Shown in pieces: positions 22,510 through 33,529 of a DNA stretch of 64,000 nucleotides. The first letter of the stretch is position 1. Each line of letters starts with the position of its first letter. Made by a program: the position numbers and the translations under genes. Source of the DNA: Trametopsis cervina (taxonomy: Eukaryota; Basidiomycota; Agaricomycetes; Polyporales; Irpicaceae); the NCBI GenBank assembly GCA_022385755.1, contig MU278370.1, forward strand, positions 195,247 through 259,246. The letters run 5' to 3'. Under the pieces are notes generated by a model. That model did not search any database and was not told the origin of the DNA. It saw only the letters and a program-made list of their open reading frames with translations.

Positions 22510-24913
22510 TCACTCGTCATGCAACTCGACACCACCAGCACGTCTCCTCCTCTCTGGTTCCACCCCACGCACAGCTTTCCTCACGTCCTCCGCGAGGCCC
22601 TGGGGTCCACACACGGTGACGAGTACACCAGCCGGCGCGCCCTGGTCCTCCTTGCCGTCGTGGAACAGCTGGCACGCACGGTCGACGACGCTGTTCAGGG
22701 TGCTCTGGAGCTTAGGTCGGCCGGGTGTCACACGCAATCCGACGGGGAGCTGCGTCTGCAGCACCTTCAGGACATGTGGCGGCGGGTTGGCGAAGCAACG
22801 GGTGTACGAGATGGTCACTTGGAGCGAGGTGTAGTACCGCTTCGAGGTCGTCTGGCGCAACAGCTGGTTGAATAACCCGAGCAGAGGCAGGATCGCAGCT
22901 GTGAAACGAGGTGTCAGAAATACGGCCCCACGCGGACACGAAGGTAAAAATACGCACTCGGATCCTGGACACTCCACACAAGCTCAATGCACTTCAGCCT
23001 CGACTTGCCCTCCCTGTCGCGTTGCAACAAGTCCTGGACCATACCAAGCGCAAACGTGATGCCAGAGCCACCGGCAACGACCAACGCGCCGCTGAAGCTC
23101 GTGTAGACGGTATGACCGGGGCCACCATACGGGCCCTCGACGAGGATGCGCACGTCGCGGTCGAGCCCGCCGACCTCGCCGTACTCACGCTGCTTCGCGA
23201 GGTCAAACAGCCGGTTCGTCCATGTGCCTGTCTTCTTGCACATCAGGATCAGGCCCTCCTCCATCGGCGACTTGGACACCGACGCGATCGTGAAGGGGTG
23301 CGCCTCGAGCCAGCCAAGTGGTCCGAGCCCGCCTTCGAGCACGCGCAGACGCACGTGTTGTCCTGCGCGCCAGCCCGCGTTCACGCCGTTCACCTCGACA
23401 CGTGTCATTCCCAACTCGGGGAGCGCGCGGAGACGTGCGGTCGTGTAGCGGGTCTTGAGGAGACGGAAGAGGCGGTCGAACATGTAAGCCGCGACGGCAC
23501 AGAGAAGGTAAGGGAGTGCATCGTTGGAGTGCGCGTAGACCTGTGATTTCAGTCAGTAAGCGCTGCGGCAGTAGAAGAGGGTACGAATGAGTACTTACGC
23601 CGACAAAGAAGACGACGGCAGCCAGCACGTGGATGATGATGAATGCATGGAAGAACCTGCGGCGCATGAACTCGAGCGAGAACAGGAAGAGACAGTCAGC
23701 CGCGATGAGCCCTACGAGCCCTGCGACGTGCATCTGGTTGTTCTGGAACGCGGTGCTGAGTGTCCCCGCGAGTGCCCATTTGTAAACTGGTATGATACAT
23801 GCAGATTAGAATAGTTCATGTTGAAAATGCAGTAAGAATGGATACGCACTGTAACCGATCGAATGCACGTTGACTGCGAGGATGAGAAGCCGGCCGGCAA
23901 AACGATGAAGGTAGTTGAGCTAGACAACAATAACATGTTAGCACCAGTTTGAAAGCACCCATCGAAGAAAGGAAATAAAAATGCCCATAGTCCGCGCTAA
24001 AACAAGCCGATGAAAGGCATCGTGTGCACGGTGCACAGCACGGAAATGAAATACCCGCCGTCCGGCGTATGCGAGAAATCTGCCAAGATGAAGACAAGCA
24101 CCGCAGCACACGGAAATATGGAAGTGCACAGCACGCACAGCAGGGCACGAAAGCGGGCGTAGAAGGTAGAAGCGAAGGACTGTGAATACTCACCCGAGTG
24201 TACGCAGCGCCCAACAGCATGCCGAGGACGTTGTTCTTCGTCGCCAGGATGATAACAACGGGGATCTGGCTGATCGCGACGTATCCTGTCCTGAGTGGGT
24301 CCGTTAAGAGGTTCGACTTGTAAAGGCCGGCGTACGCCAACGTGATGAAGTAGGCGACCAGAATGGACGCGCCACCGACGGTGAGGCCAGGGCGGATAGG
24401 AATACGCGTGATTGACGAGAGGATGGGAAGCCTCGTCGTCCAGTTAGACATGTGTGCCGGGAGGTCGAGCATAGCTTTCCTACGCCTGGTGCTCGCGGTT
24501 GTGTCGCTGCGCATGAGATGTGCCTGCGACGACTGGGAGCCGTTACGCTTCAAGTCAGCGTGCTTCTCCGAGTCGTACCCTTGCTGTAACCAGGAGCTCG
24601 AGGTCGGGGACATGAACGCCATCGAGGGTAACCGGAGACGGGGCACGGACTTGGGCCGTGTGCGGATGATGTGGTCGATGTCGACGTACCGCAGAAAGTG
24701 TCCGTCCCACCATTCTCGGCGGTGGGAGAAACGCACAAACGCACGAGGGAGAGATAAAACGAAGAAGACTGCGGCAAAAGCGAGGAGGAAGACGTCGATG
24801 TGGAAGACGAAGCTGAGGTTGTTGAATGCGGCCGGAGCAGACGCCTTGACGGTTGAGTTGAGGGTTGCGAGCGATGGAATCGCGGCGTCGGTGATGAGAT
24901 GTGAGGCAGACAT
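22510..24913 (-). CDS. Ferric-chelate reductase, FRE/NOX family
   Basis: Five exons: 24913-24194, 23919-23850, 23786-23599, 23540-22958, 22898-22510; 649 residues. The product is a plasma-membrane flavocytochrome that passes electrons from NADPH through FAD and two hemes to extracellular ferric chelates. An extracellular N-terminus with an N-S-T site (LATLNSTVKAS) is followed by a first helix and a cytosolic Ser-rich loop. The ferric reductase domain includes NYLHRFAGRLLILAVNVHS and HAFIIIHVLAAVVFF, which carry the four heme-ligand histidines. The FAD-binding motif HPFTIAS lies near 23290, the pyrophosphate motif GPYGGPGH near 23125, the NADPH motif GGSGITFALG near 23060 and the terminal VCGPQGL near 22605. 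The first intron is 274 nt, while the other three are 58-63 nt. A Fe-dependent promoter element was not identified. Confidence 0.93.
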
Positions 24914-26320
24914 GGTGACGAGAGTACCTCCGGGGTATAGAAGAGGTCGTGCAGGTCGAGCCTAGAGGAGGAGAGAGAGGAAGAGGGGAGGAAGGGAGTC
25001 GGTAGGGAGAGCGAGGCGGAAAAAGAATGTGGTTGAGTTTAGCCTTAGAGTTGCGGATAAAAAGGCGTTGTGAACAGCCAGGATGCCTGTACGTTGCTTG
25101 GTCGTGGAAGAGAAAGGCAAAAGGCCACGAGAGTCGCAAGCAAACAATGGCAACGAGGTCAACACGATGAGCACAATGGCCAATCTTATGCGGTAGTACG
25201 TTCAGCGCTAAAGCGTGATGCCGGTCACCATGGGCCATGTCTTGCTGCGCATCGGCCTTTGCTGCTAACCGTCGCGCTTGAGCTCGCTGTGCTGCAGAGC
25301 TGAGTCTTCGCTTTGGCCGTAACTTGTTCATGATGATATAGTGTACAGCAGTGGCGATCAGTACGGTAAATCACTGCTAGTGTTCGGAAGGTTTGATATT
25401 GATGGGTGAGACGACTGCGCGATAATTCACCGACGGTTTCCTATTTAGGCAATCATCGGGATGTGTAGGTTTGTTTCCTGCCTTCTCCCAGTCTCCGCTG
25501 TAAATAACTATATTTATAGCAGCAAGTAAAGCAGATTCTGGAATACATTGCCAAGCATATACGCAAGTCCTCTCAGCACTACCTTTTGTACTGAGCAACT
25601 GTGTAGGTTATAGCAGACAAACATAGCACAATAACTTGGATGCCTTGGTAGCATTCAAGTTGCTCATTGCTCAAAGCTCTCTCCTTAAACCGCACCCTCG
25701 AGCTGAGGTAGCTGCCTGATCATCCCAACCGGAGTTGTGCAGACACCGCTCATGCTCGGGCATTCATCACCGCCTGAGGCACTGGTCCTGCCACCGGCCA
25801 GGGAAGCTCGGGCGCATCAGCCAAATTTGTGGCCTGAGAGATGGCCAGTGTCAGCACTTATTGCGACATTACACGTACGAGTAAGGAAGTAGAGGTCTTT
25901 CGGCGGTACGAAACAGAGATGTGGAGGTTTCAAACATGTCCGAGCGGGATGAACTTCAAGGACGTGCGGATATCTGTAAACTGTCAGAGGCGGAAGATGG
26001 CAGCAGAAAGACGCGCCTTTCACGAATAGTTGTCCTGTCTCGATGTCTTGTATGCAGATTTCTCTCTCAGAGCAATCTCAGAAACTACTGTACGTCCAAA
26101 CACCCCTGCTCTCATCGCAAGGAGATTCTTCGGGTTGCGTGAGGACGAGTAGGCACGGTGCCGGGATACGCACATCTTAGCACGCTTTTTCCGCCTTCCG
26201 ATTGGCTATGCTACCCAATCTTTTACCCGTACAGTGCGCTCCGTTCCGGCCACTCTAGGCTCGGAGGTTGGTGGAAGAGAGGCTAAGCAGGATGGGATGA
26301 TGACGGTCGTGAGCGACCGG
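24914..26320. other. Intergenic
   Basis: No gene recognised. It holds the promoter of the ferric reductase gene at its left end and short random frames elsewhere. Confidence 0.5.
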
Positions 26321-26324
26321 AAAC

Positions 26325-26860
26325 TAGAAAGGGTAGTGTAACTTAACGTATGTAAGTAAGTAGTTTTCTATTTACGTTTCTTACTATAGCCCTCAAAATG
26401 GCGATGTAAATAACGTAAGTAATGTCGGTAAATAACGTAAGTAATAGAGGCGCATCAATACTACACTGTGCTCAGAGCGGCGGCATGGAGCACAGCGCGT
26501 GTGTTTGCGCAGGCGGAGACATTATAGTAGAGTGTCTCGATAGGCGTGATCTACCCTACAACGCTTTCTACGCCAGCATCCCACTCACCAATGCATGCAG
26601 AACCTACGGGACTCCGCCGAGCTTCGCAATGGTTCCGCCGACACGCAAACTACCAACCTTCCATCGACGAATCGTCTGCAGCAGAGGGCACCGTCCGAGG
26701 TGCCGACGCTTTCCGCATCACAAAATGGCGGTAGTCTTACTTACTTACCGCAGTTTCTTACCGTAGATTACATTACTTACTGTAACTTACTGTGGAAAGG
26801 CCGGTCCGGAGGTGCCGGTAATATATGTAAATTACACTCTTTACTTACATAGTTTTGTGT
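26325..26860. mobile_element. Possible MITE-like element rich in GTAAGTAA motifs
   Basis: An AT-rich stretch of unusual composition. GTAAGTAA occurs in plus orientation three times on the left (26352, 26415, 26437) and its complement TTACTTAC three or more times on the right (about 26737-26748, 26773, 26841). The ten-mer CAAAATGGCG occurs at 26394 and 26721. A GC-balanced core of ~270 bp lies between. Inverted subterminal motif clusters around a non-coding core fit a non-autonomous DNA transposon, but I could not define clean terminal inverted repeats or a target-site duplication. It sits 200 bp upstream of the NADH dehydrogenase gene. Confidence 0.35.
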
Positions 26861-27065
26861 ATTTATTATTCGTTCCTGGAAATTTAGCACAAATCCCTTT
26901 TGAAAGCTTTTACAATCTCGCCGACGTCCCTCTCGTCTTTACCTCTGACTCGTTCGCCTTTGGTGGATACTCATTACACTACACGATGCAAGGTGCTCGT
27001 AGTAAGTCCCCTCGACGCGTCCGTGCGTATCCGTGCAGTGTTGACGGAGATACTTGCCAGTTCGC

Positions 27066-29481
27066 ATGCAGCTCGGTCGGCGGGCTCTGCAGTCCTCGAG
27101 GCAACACGGACTCCCTCGCCATGCAGGTGTGAGGGTACCGAAGCGTTTGGTGTCCACCGAGTCTGCCCCCCTCGTGCGTACTTGTGTTGCCGGCCGTCAG
27201 TCACTGGATACTCATACGCGCCGTCTGTAGACCTCTCCTCCACCTCCTCCTCCACCTCCACCACCACCTCCTCCGCAACAGTCCAGATACCAGCGTGTCT
27301 TGCAGACCACAGGCCGCATTACACTCTTCACGCTCATCGCTGGGTCTGGCTTGTTCTACTACGTCGCGCACAAGGATCGCACGCCCGGCACGCAGCTCCC
27401 GCACGACCCTTCCAAGAAGACCCTCGTAGTTCTCGGCAGCGGATGGGGCGCAACAAGTTTGCTAACTGGACTCGATACGGCGGACTACAACGTGGTACGT
27501 GCGCTATGGTACTCCGGCGATTGTAGGAATTAACGGGTTGCGATAGTATGTTATCAGTCCCCGGAACTACTTCCTATTTACGCCGCTCCTTCCGAGCGTC
27601 GCGACCGGAACCCTCAGCCCTCGTTCTATCCTGCAACGTTAGTCTGTTCTTACAGACGTCCTAATTCCGTTCTCACGCGAGCGATAGCAACCCGTTATGT
27701 GACCCGACACAAGGAGCGCCAGGTCTCTGTGATTGAAGCTCATGCTACCGACGTCGACGTACGCGCTTTCCGCACTCGCGCATTCGTGTTCATAGCTGAA
27801 AATTTATCCCTTAGCCTCTCGCGAAGACAGTAACCTTTGCCGGTACGTTGTTCCCTCTTCAGAGCCCAAATACCCCGTCTGACGTCATACTTTGCGCTCA
27901 GACAACTCCGAAGTGCAAGGTCTCATCTCCTCTACGACACTCAAGTACGACTACCTCGTCTACGCGGTTGGTGCTGAGACGCAGACCTTCAACATTCCTG
28001 GCGTGAAGGAGCATGCATGCTTCATGAAGGAGCTGGATGATGCTGAGAAGGTACGTCTCGCTGCTGTCAATGGGGATGTGGATGCTCACACGTTTCCTTT
28101 GCCAGATGCAACGCCGATTCATGGACTGTACGTTTGCTGGGTTGTTGCGCTGTTGAGGGTTACTGAGCAGTTCTGCTAATGTAGGTCTCGAGTCTGCCGC
28201 CTTCCCTGGGCAGAGTCAGCAGGAGATTGATCGCCTGCTGCATATGGTGAGCCAGTCCGCGTCTTTTTGTCTTCCGATCTATGGCTAAAGTTGCTGTAGG
28301 TTGTTGTCGGAGGTGGACCCACAGGTGTTGAGCTGAGGTGCGTTCCGATACACAGATTGCCAAACCCCACACTGACCCTGTATTCTATCACCAGTGGCGA
28401 GCTGCACGACTTCCTCGAGGAGGATCTGCGTTCATGGTACCCTGAGCTTGCGAGCTCAATCCGCATCAGCCTCGTGGAAGCTCTCCCGTCTGTGTTGCCC
28501 ATGTTCAGCAAGCAGCTGATTGAATACACCGAGTCGACGTTCAAGGAGGCGAAGATCGACATCCTGACGAAGACGATGGTGAAGGAGATCAAGGAGAAGT
28601 CGGTCGTGCTGCAGATGCCGGACAAGACGATTGCGGAGGTGCCGTGCGGGATGGTCGTCTGGGCCGCGGTGAGTGATGTTATGTGCGATGGAAGATTATT
28701 TTGACTGAGCTATTTCTTTTCGCTGAAGGGCAACACTTTACGCGGCGTCACCCGTGAGCTCATGGCCAAGTTGCCCGAAGAGCAAACCAACAAGCGTGGC
28801 ATCACCGTCGACGGTAAGTCCGCTTTCACAGTGCCTCAGATCAGATACTAAACTCTGGATAGAAAGCCTGCGGATGAAGGGCGCAGACGGCGTGTTCGCC
28901 ATCGGTGACTGCACAGCGACATCGTACGCACCCACAGCGCAGGTAGCGGCGCAAGAAGGCTCGTACCTCGCTCGCGTGCTGAAGCAGCTGGCGAAGCGGG
29001 ACGCGCTCGCGGCGGAACTCACGGAGGCACTTTCGCTCCCCGACACGGACCCGGAGAAGAAGACGAAGATCGAGACGCTGGAGAGCCAGCACGCGAAGCT
29101 GGAGAAGCTGCGGCCGTTCAGGTACTCGCATCAGGGTTCGCTGGCGTACATCGGCTCGGATAGGGCTATTGCGGATTTGCCGTTCTTCTCGGGCGGGAAC
29201 CTTGCTACGGGTGGTGTTGCTACGGTGTGTACTCTTTCATTTCGCTACTTCAGGATGTGTGTATGTGTATGATGCTGACGCGCGGTGCTCTCTGTGTTTC
29301 CAGTATTTGTTCTGGAGGAGTGCATACCTGAGCAAGCTGTTCTCCCTGCGGAATCGTGCCCTTGTCGCGACGGACTGGATGAAGGTCAAGCTCTTCGGCC
29401 GGTACGTCCCCTGTTCTTCTTGTCTCACTATGTCCTCCTGCTGACCTTGTCTGCCCGCGCAGTGATACGAGCCGAGAGTGA
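27066..29481 (+). CDS. NDE1: External alternative NADH:ubiquinone oxidoreductase, mitochondrial
   Basis: Fourteen exons: 27066-27173, 27231-27494, 27547-27637, 27688-27758, 27815-27842, 27902-28050, 28106-28127, 28185-28246, 28300-28337, 28395-28668, 28729-28813, 28863-29224, 29304-29401, 29463-29481; 556 residues, all phases consistent. It oxidises cytosolic NADH at the inner mitochondrial membrane and reduces ubiquinone without proton pumping. The 36-residue first exon is Arg-rich and lacks acidic residues until its end ([18 protein letters not shown]), a mitochondrial presequence. A run of 13 prolines and a hydrophobic segment ([14 protein letters not shown]) follow. Two Rossmann motifs are intact: [13 protein letters not shown] (~101) and [16 protein letters not shown]; also [16 protein letters not shown] and the FAD motif VFAIGDCTA. 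No EF-hand insertion was seen. The symbol follows the fungal family; NDI-type location cannot be excluded. Confidence 0.92.
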
Positions 29482-30008
29482 AGTTAAAACGCAGTATAAT
29501 GTCGACAACCGCGGAATGACTGTTCTTTGTTAAACGTAGGCCTCTACTTGTAAGGCTTGAACTCCTAGACGTTCCTTAACCTCTCTCTCTTAATCGACTA
29601 GTTACTGCACATAGACATATAGATAGTAGTATACGTAGCGGCCATCTTTATGACAAACATACACATATATATACGTACTGTTGGTTGTAGCTGAGGATCT
29701 TAAACTTGATGCCTGTGTATGCAAGACCATAATCTACGCGTGTGCAAGGAGCGAGGCAGTAGGCTTGTTTGGACCGTTCCGATTTCTCTGCATGCAGCGG
29801 CTGAGCTTTGGCGAACATCTAAATGTTATGCATAGAGAAATAGCCGTGTAGTGTATGATACTAATAACAATACTTGGAAATCCTCTCGCCGTAGATCTTA
29901 CCGCTATCGCACAACATATGCGGAAGGACATTTTGTTACAATGACTAACAAACTGAGATAGCGATACCACGCTGCAACGGACCACAACTAGCGTTGCGCA
30001 GGGATAAT
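29482..30008. other. Convergent 3' region
   Basis: No gene. It lies between the 3' ends of the NADH dehydrogenase gene (+) and the Rtt106 gene (-), AT-rich around 29580-29690 with TATATATA runs. Confidence 0.5.
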
Positions 30009-31625
30009 CTAATCGTCGAGTTGATCTTCCTCGTTTTCGTCGTCTTCGCCATCGTCATCTTCATCTTCATCAACTTGCATAGGCGCACCACGGGTCCCTG
30101 TCGCTGGTACACCCAGCAGATCCCCCGTGACCATCTCGACTGCTGCGTCGATAGCAGCTTTTGACATGCGAGGCATGACTAGCGCGAGCTTACTTCCCAG
30201 TGGTGGTCGAGAGTCCTCGCCGTCTTCATCTCCTGTCGACCCGTCCTGCTCGTCATCGCTCGCCTCGCCTCCTGACTGCGCCTCATCGCCGTCCTCTGCC
30301 TCGCTACCGCTAGACGACGTAGGCGACCCGTCGTCGCTCTCACTCCCGACAAAGTCCTCATCGTCTTCGTCGTCCGAGTCATCCGACGGCGGCGCCACCG
30401 CCCTCCCTTTTCCTTTCACATCGATATTCCCTGCTGAGGCATCTGCAGCAGAGGTCGACGGGTCTACTTGCGGCTGTTGCCGCCTTGCCGCGCCAAAGCG
30501 TTTCTTGTGTCTCCTCACCCACTGGAGGATCCCGTCCTGCTCTTTCCCGTCGATCATCCCGAAATCCGTCTCCTCCGCACGGAATGCCTCCTCGTCATCC
30601 CCGCTCTCAGCCTCCGTCTCCAACGCGGGAAGTCGTCTTCGCAAGAACACAGAACACGTCCTCCCAGTCGCGCTGACAACGCGAATGCCTTCTGTGCCCG
30701 TCGCAGTCGGGCCATTGACGTCGCCTTCCTCGCCACCCGGCACGCTGCCCACAAGGTCCGCGACGTCCCAGAACTCGCACGGCTTCCCGTCCCACAGCAC
30801 GCCTTCACTGAGAAACCAGAGTGTGCCCTCCTTCGCCCGTCGGTACGCCTGCACGCCTTTTGCTTTGCTTTGCTCCAGTTCGAGGCCGACCTCGGTGACC
30901 GCGACGTGTGGCGGGAGGTGGGAGAGGAATGTACGTAGGGTGGCGAATATCGGGGTACCTTTCGCCTGGGGTCCTTCGGAGGTCGCGTATGCTGTAGTAG
31001 GTACCGCGTCTACACCGAAGACAACGTCGTTCGCTGGCGCTGCTTTGGCCTTGCCCTTGGCCGTCGACGCCGGGGAGGACGTATCGGCAGATAGAAGAAC
31101 CACTGTCCAATGTGGCTTTGCCTTTCCTCTTGTGGGTATCAGAAACGCGCGTTTGATCTCGGTGAGGGGGACGGAGAATTCGATTGCTTCCGTCGACGGG
31201 TTCACGAGCCGCAGCGACTTGGTGTGCACCGTAATGTCGACCTTTTTGCGAAGAGGAGATGAGACTGATAGAGACTTGAGAGTGAATACATGCGTGTCGT
31301 CGACGTCCTCCGCGTCCTGCAGTCTAGGCTTCTTCGTTGTCTGTTCAGCATCTCCAGCGGAACGAGTGTTCTCGCTGCTGCCCTCCTCCTGGTCGCGTGT
31401 TCGCTTCTCCACTCTGTTTCCACGCAGTAGAGGTACCAAGGCCTGCTGCTGCGTCGTCCAACTCTTCCGTGTATCGTCTGAGACGCCATCCGGTGGACAT
31501 TCCTCTCCCAATGCGAAACGGAGGATGGTGTCAACGACGCCAAGGGTCTCGGCAGGTAGCGATTGCGCCTGCGTTTTGAGGTCTTGTGGGAGATGTCGGA
31601 TTACCTTGTCTACATATTCAGGCAT
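30009..31625 (-). CDS. RTT106: Rtt106-like histone chaperone
   Basis: A single uninterrupted exon of 538 residues, unusual among the heavily spliced neighbours. The N-terminal helical part (to ~residue 50) is followed by a charged linker, then the double PH-type histone-binding domain from about 112 (HVFTLKSLSVSSPLRKKVDITVH... to EGTLWFLSEGVLWDGKP, then DFGMIDGKEQDGILQWVRRHK near 360-380). The rest is low complexity with three strongly acidic blocks, ending DEDEDDDGEDDENEEDQLDD. Rtt106 binds histone H3-H4 carrying K56 acetylation, acting in replication-coupled nucleosome assembly and silencing. The FACT subunit Pob3 shares the fold but is longer with a different N-terminus. The gene shares a 171 bp promoter with the Mrm2 gene. 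The 503-codon frame on the opposite strand is a shadow of this codon-biased gene. Confidence 0.85.
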   Translation of the reverse strand: MPEYVDKVIRHLPQDLKTQAQSLPAETLGVVDTILRFALGEECPPDGVSDDTRKSWTTQQQALVPLLRGNRVEKRTRDQEEGSSENTRSAGDAEQTTKKPRLQDAEDVDDTHVFTLKSLSVSSPLRKKVDITVHTKSLRLVNPSTEAIEFSVPLTEIKRAFLIPTRGKAKPHWTVVLLSADTSSPASTAKGKAKAAPANDVVFGVDAVPTTAYATSEGPQAKGTPIFATLRTFLSHLPPHVAVTEVGLELEQSKAKGVQAYRRAKEGTLWFLSEGVLWDGKPCEFWDVADLVGSVPGGEEGDVNGPTATGTEGIRVVSATGRTCSVFLRRRLPALETEAESGDDEEAFRAEETDFGMIDGKEQDGILQWVRRHKKRFGAARRQQPQVDPSTSAADASAGNIDVKGKGRAVAPPSDDSDDEDDEDFVGSESDDGSPTSSSGSEAEDGDEAQSGGEASDDEQDGSTGDEDGEDSRPPLGSKLALVMPRMSKAAIDAAVEMVTGDLLGVPATGTRGAPMQVDEDEDDDGEDDENEEDQLDD

Positions 31626-31796
31626 TGAGTTGTATTAGGAGGATGATAGTGTGTTGAGTGATAGTTCAGAGACAGGTCAATATTGCGGCGCGTGTACAGA
31701 GGGCGCGTCAGATCGGATCGGGACCGACGCTGCTGCTATCGACACTTATTACGAACACTCGTGTACTGGACTTCGCTCCAGGATCACGCACGCTCT
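31626..31796. promoter_or_regulatory. Short bidirectional promoter, RTT106/MRM2
   Basis: Only 171 bp separate the two divergent start codons, assuming the Mrm2 start at 31797. No clear TATA box was seen in either direction, as is usual for housekeeping divergent promoters. Confidence 0.6.
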
Positions 31797-33529
31797 ATGC
31801 CCTTCAGGCCGACTGCACCATTGTACAAGAAGACATCTAAATCATCCACTCTATGGCTCGCTCGCCAGTACAAAGACCCATATGTCCGTGCCAGGTTGAG
31901 CAATCCCGTCAACTATCGTTCTCGCTCAGCCTTCAAGCTGCTTGAGGTGGAGGCGCGGTTCGGCTTCTTGAAAGCATTTATGAAGGAGGCTCAGGCCAGC
32001 GTCGCGGCAGACAACAAGGGCAAGTCGACGAACAGAAAGGTACCGCGGACGTTCAACGTCGTCGACCTCGGGGCTGCTCCTGGTGGCTGGTCACAGGTGA
32101 TCTCGGCAAAACTAGGGCTGTATGGAGATGATGTAGACGAGGCACCGACGCGTCGCAAACCGAAATCTGAGAGTCATATGGCGGAATGGAAAGAAGAGAT
32201 CGATAAACGGAAGGAGAGGAAGAAGATTCTTGAGGACCATGTTGAGGAGGAGATAGACGAGCTGGATTCGCTGCTCGAGGAGAAGACGCAGAAAGGATGG
32301 TCTACTCCTCCTCCTTCAAAGTCGAAGAAACAATATGGATTAAACAAGACTTCTACGGGGTCTGAGCCCGATTTTAACAACATGGATCCATTTGACTATC
32401 TCAATTCGCGCGATTTGGATTCCGAAGCAGCCTCCGAGTCAACAGCACTCCCAGAAAATGCCCTCCCCATCAATATAGTTGCATTGGACATTCTGCCCAT
32501 GCAGCCCCTACCCGGCGTGCACTCTGTTCAGATGAACTTCCTATCCCCGGACGCCCCTAGCGCCGTCACGTCGTTGCTCTCGAAGCTCAGTGGCTCGCAT
32601 GGCTCTTCTTCTGAGGCCCGGGTCGACCTGATGCTCTCCGACCTGTCACCGCCTCACACCGGCAATCGTACAGCGGACGTCTCTCACTCTGTCACGCTCT
32701 TGCGTGCTGTGTGGGACTTCGCTAGGAGCACTCTGAAGACGAGGAAGGATTATCACTTGGAGAGAGTACGACAACAACAGAGGAAACGACAAGACGCCGA
32801 ACGAAAGCTCGGTCTCACTGGAACCGGGCACGAAACCCGGGGATTATCGTTGAGTGATCTCGTCGGTACCCCAGTCGAAGAAGAGTCAGGCCTTGTGAAT
32901 GCCCCGCAAGCGAGCAAATCGATACTATCGAATGGCGGGATTCTCGTGTACGTCCATTCGCATCATTATTAACGATATAGCTAACTGTCCCATCTGACAG
33001 TCTCAAACACTTCGCCCATCCAATATCCACCGCATTTTGCCGGACATTCCTCAACCCCTACTTTTCTAAGATACTCTACTTCAAGCCGCCGGCTTCCCGT
33101 TCGGATTCGTCAGAAGGCTACTGGGTGTGCATTGGCTGGAAGGGCGTTCCAAACCGTATCACTGCAGATCTGCTGGACGAGAAGATGCAGCTGGACGTTG
33201 AACGGGAGATGGCGAAGGAGGTCAAGACGGAGGACATGGCGCGGGGACGTTTACCCCCTATAGAGGTTGGAGAGCACGCGCCAGGACTGCCCGAGCTTCC
33301 TGTCGATCCCGAATGGCGGGACGTCAACAATGGAGAGACAGACGGGTCTCTGACCGATATCTCACACCCCGTTGTTGATACACAAGGGGAAACTACCATC
33401 CCCGTCACGCCAGCCCTTGAACGTGCATCGTTAACTGACGCCGAGGCGGGCGACAATGTGCGGACGATTAACTGGCGTCCCAAACCAAAACAAAACGCGG
33501 AAGACGCAGACACCAAGCGCGAACGATAG
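31797..33529 (+). CDS. MRM2: Mitochondrial rRNA 2'-O-methyltransferase, RrmJ/FtsJ family
   Basis: Two exons, 31797-32947 and 33001-33529; 559 residues. By family it methylates the ribose of a conserved uridine in the mitochondrial large-subunit rRNA A loop. The N-terminus ([15 protein letters not shown]) is basic and fits an import signal. FtsJ signatures are intact: SRSAFKLLE with the first catalytic Lys, the SAM motif [14 protein letters not shown] (~88-101), [14 protein letters not shown] with the catalytic Asp (~277-290), and LVLKHFAHP with the second Lys just after the intron. Yeast Mrm2 has 320 residues; the excess here is a ~125-residue charged insertion between the SAM motif and [13 protein letters not shown] (~230), a second insertion rich in Gln/Arg (~325-375) and a ~130-residue C-terminal tail. 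An in-frame upstream ATG at 31683 would add 38 residues but weakens the presequence and shortens the promoter to 57 bp. Confidence 0.88.

Noticed and set aside
22911..23546. 211-codon plus-strand frame
   Set aside because: Antisense to the long FAD/NADPH exon of the ferric reductase gene; no domain.
30127..31638. 503-codon plus-strand frame
   Set aside because: It is exactly antisense to the single-exon Rtt106 gene; its Ser/Pro-rich text is what the complementary strand of Asp/Glu/Lys-rich codons gives, and it has no domain.
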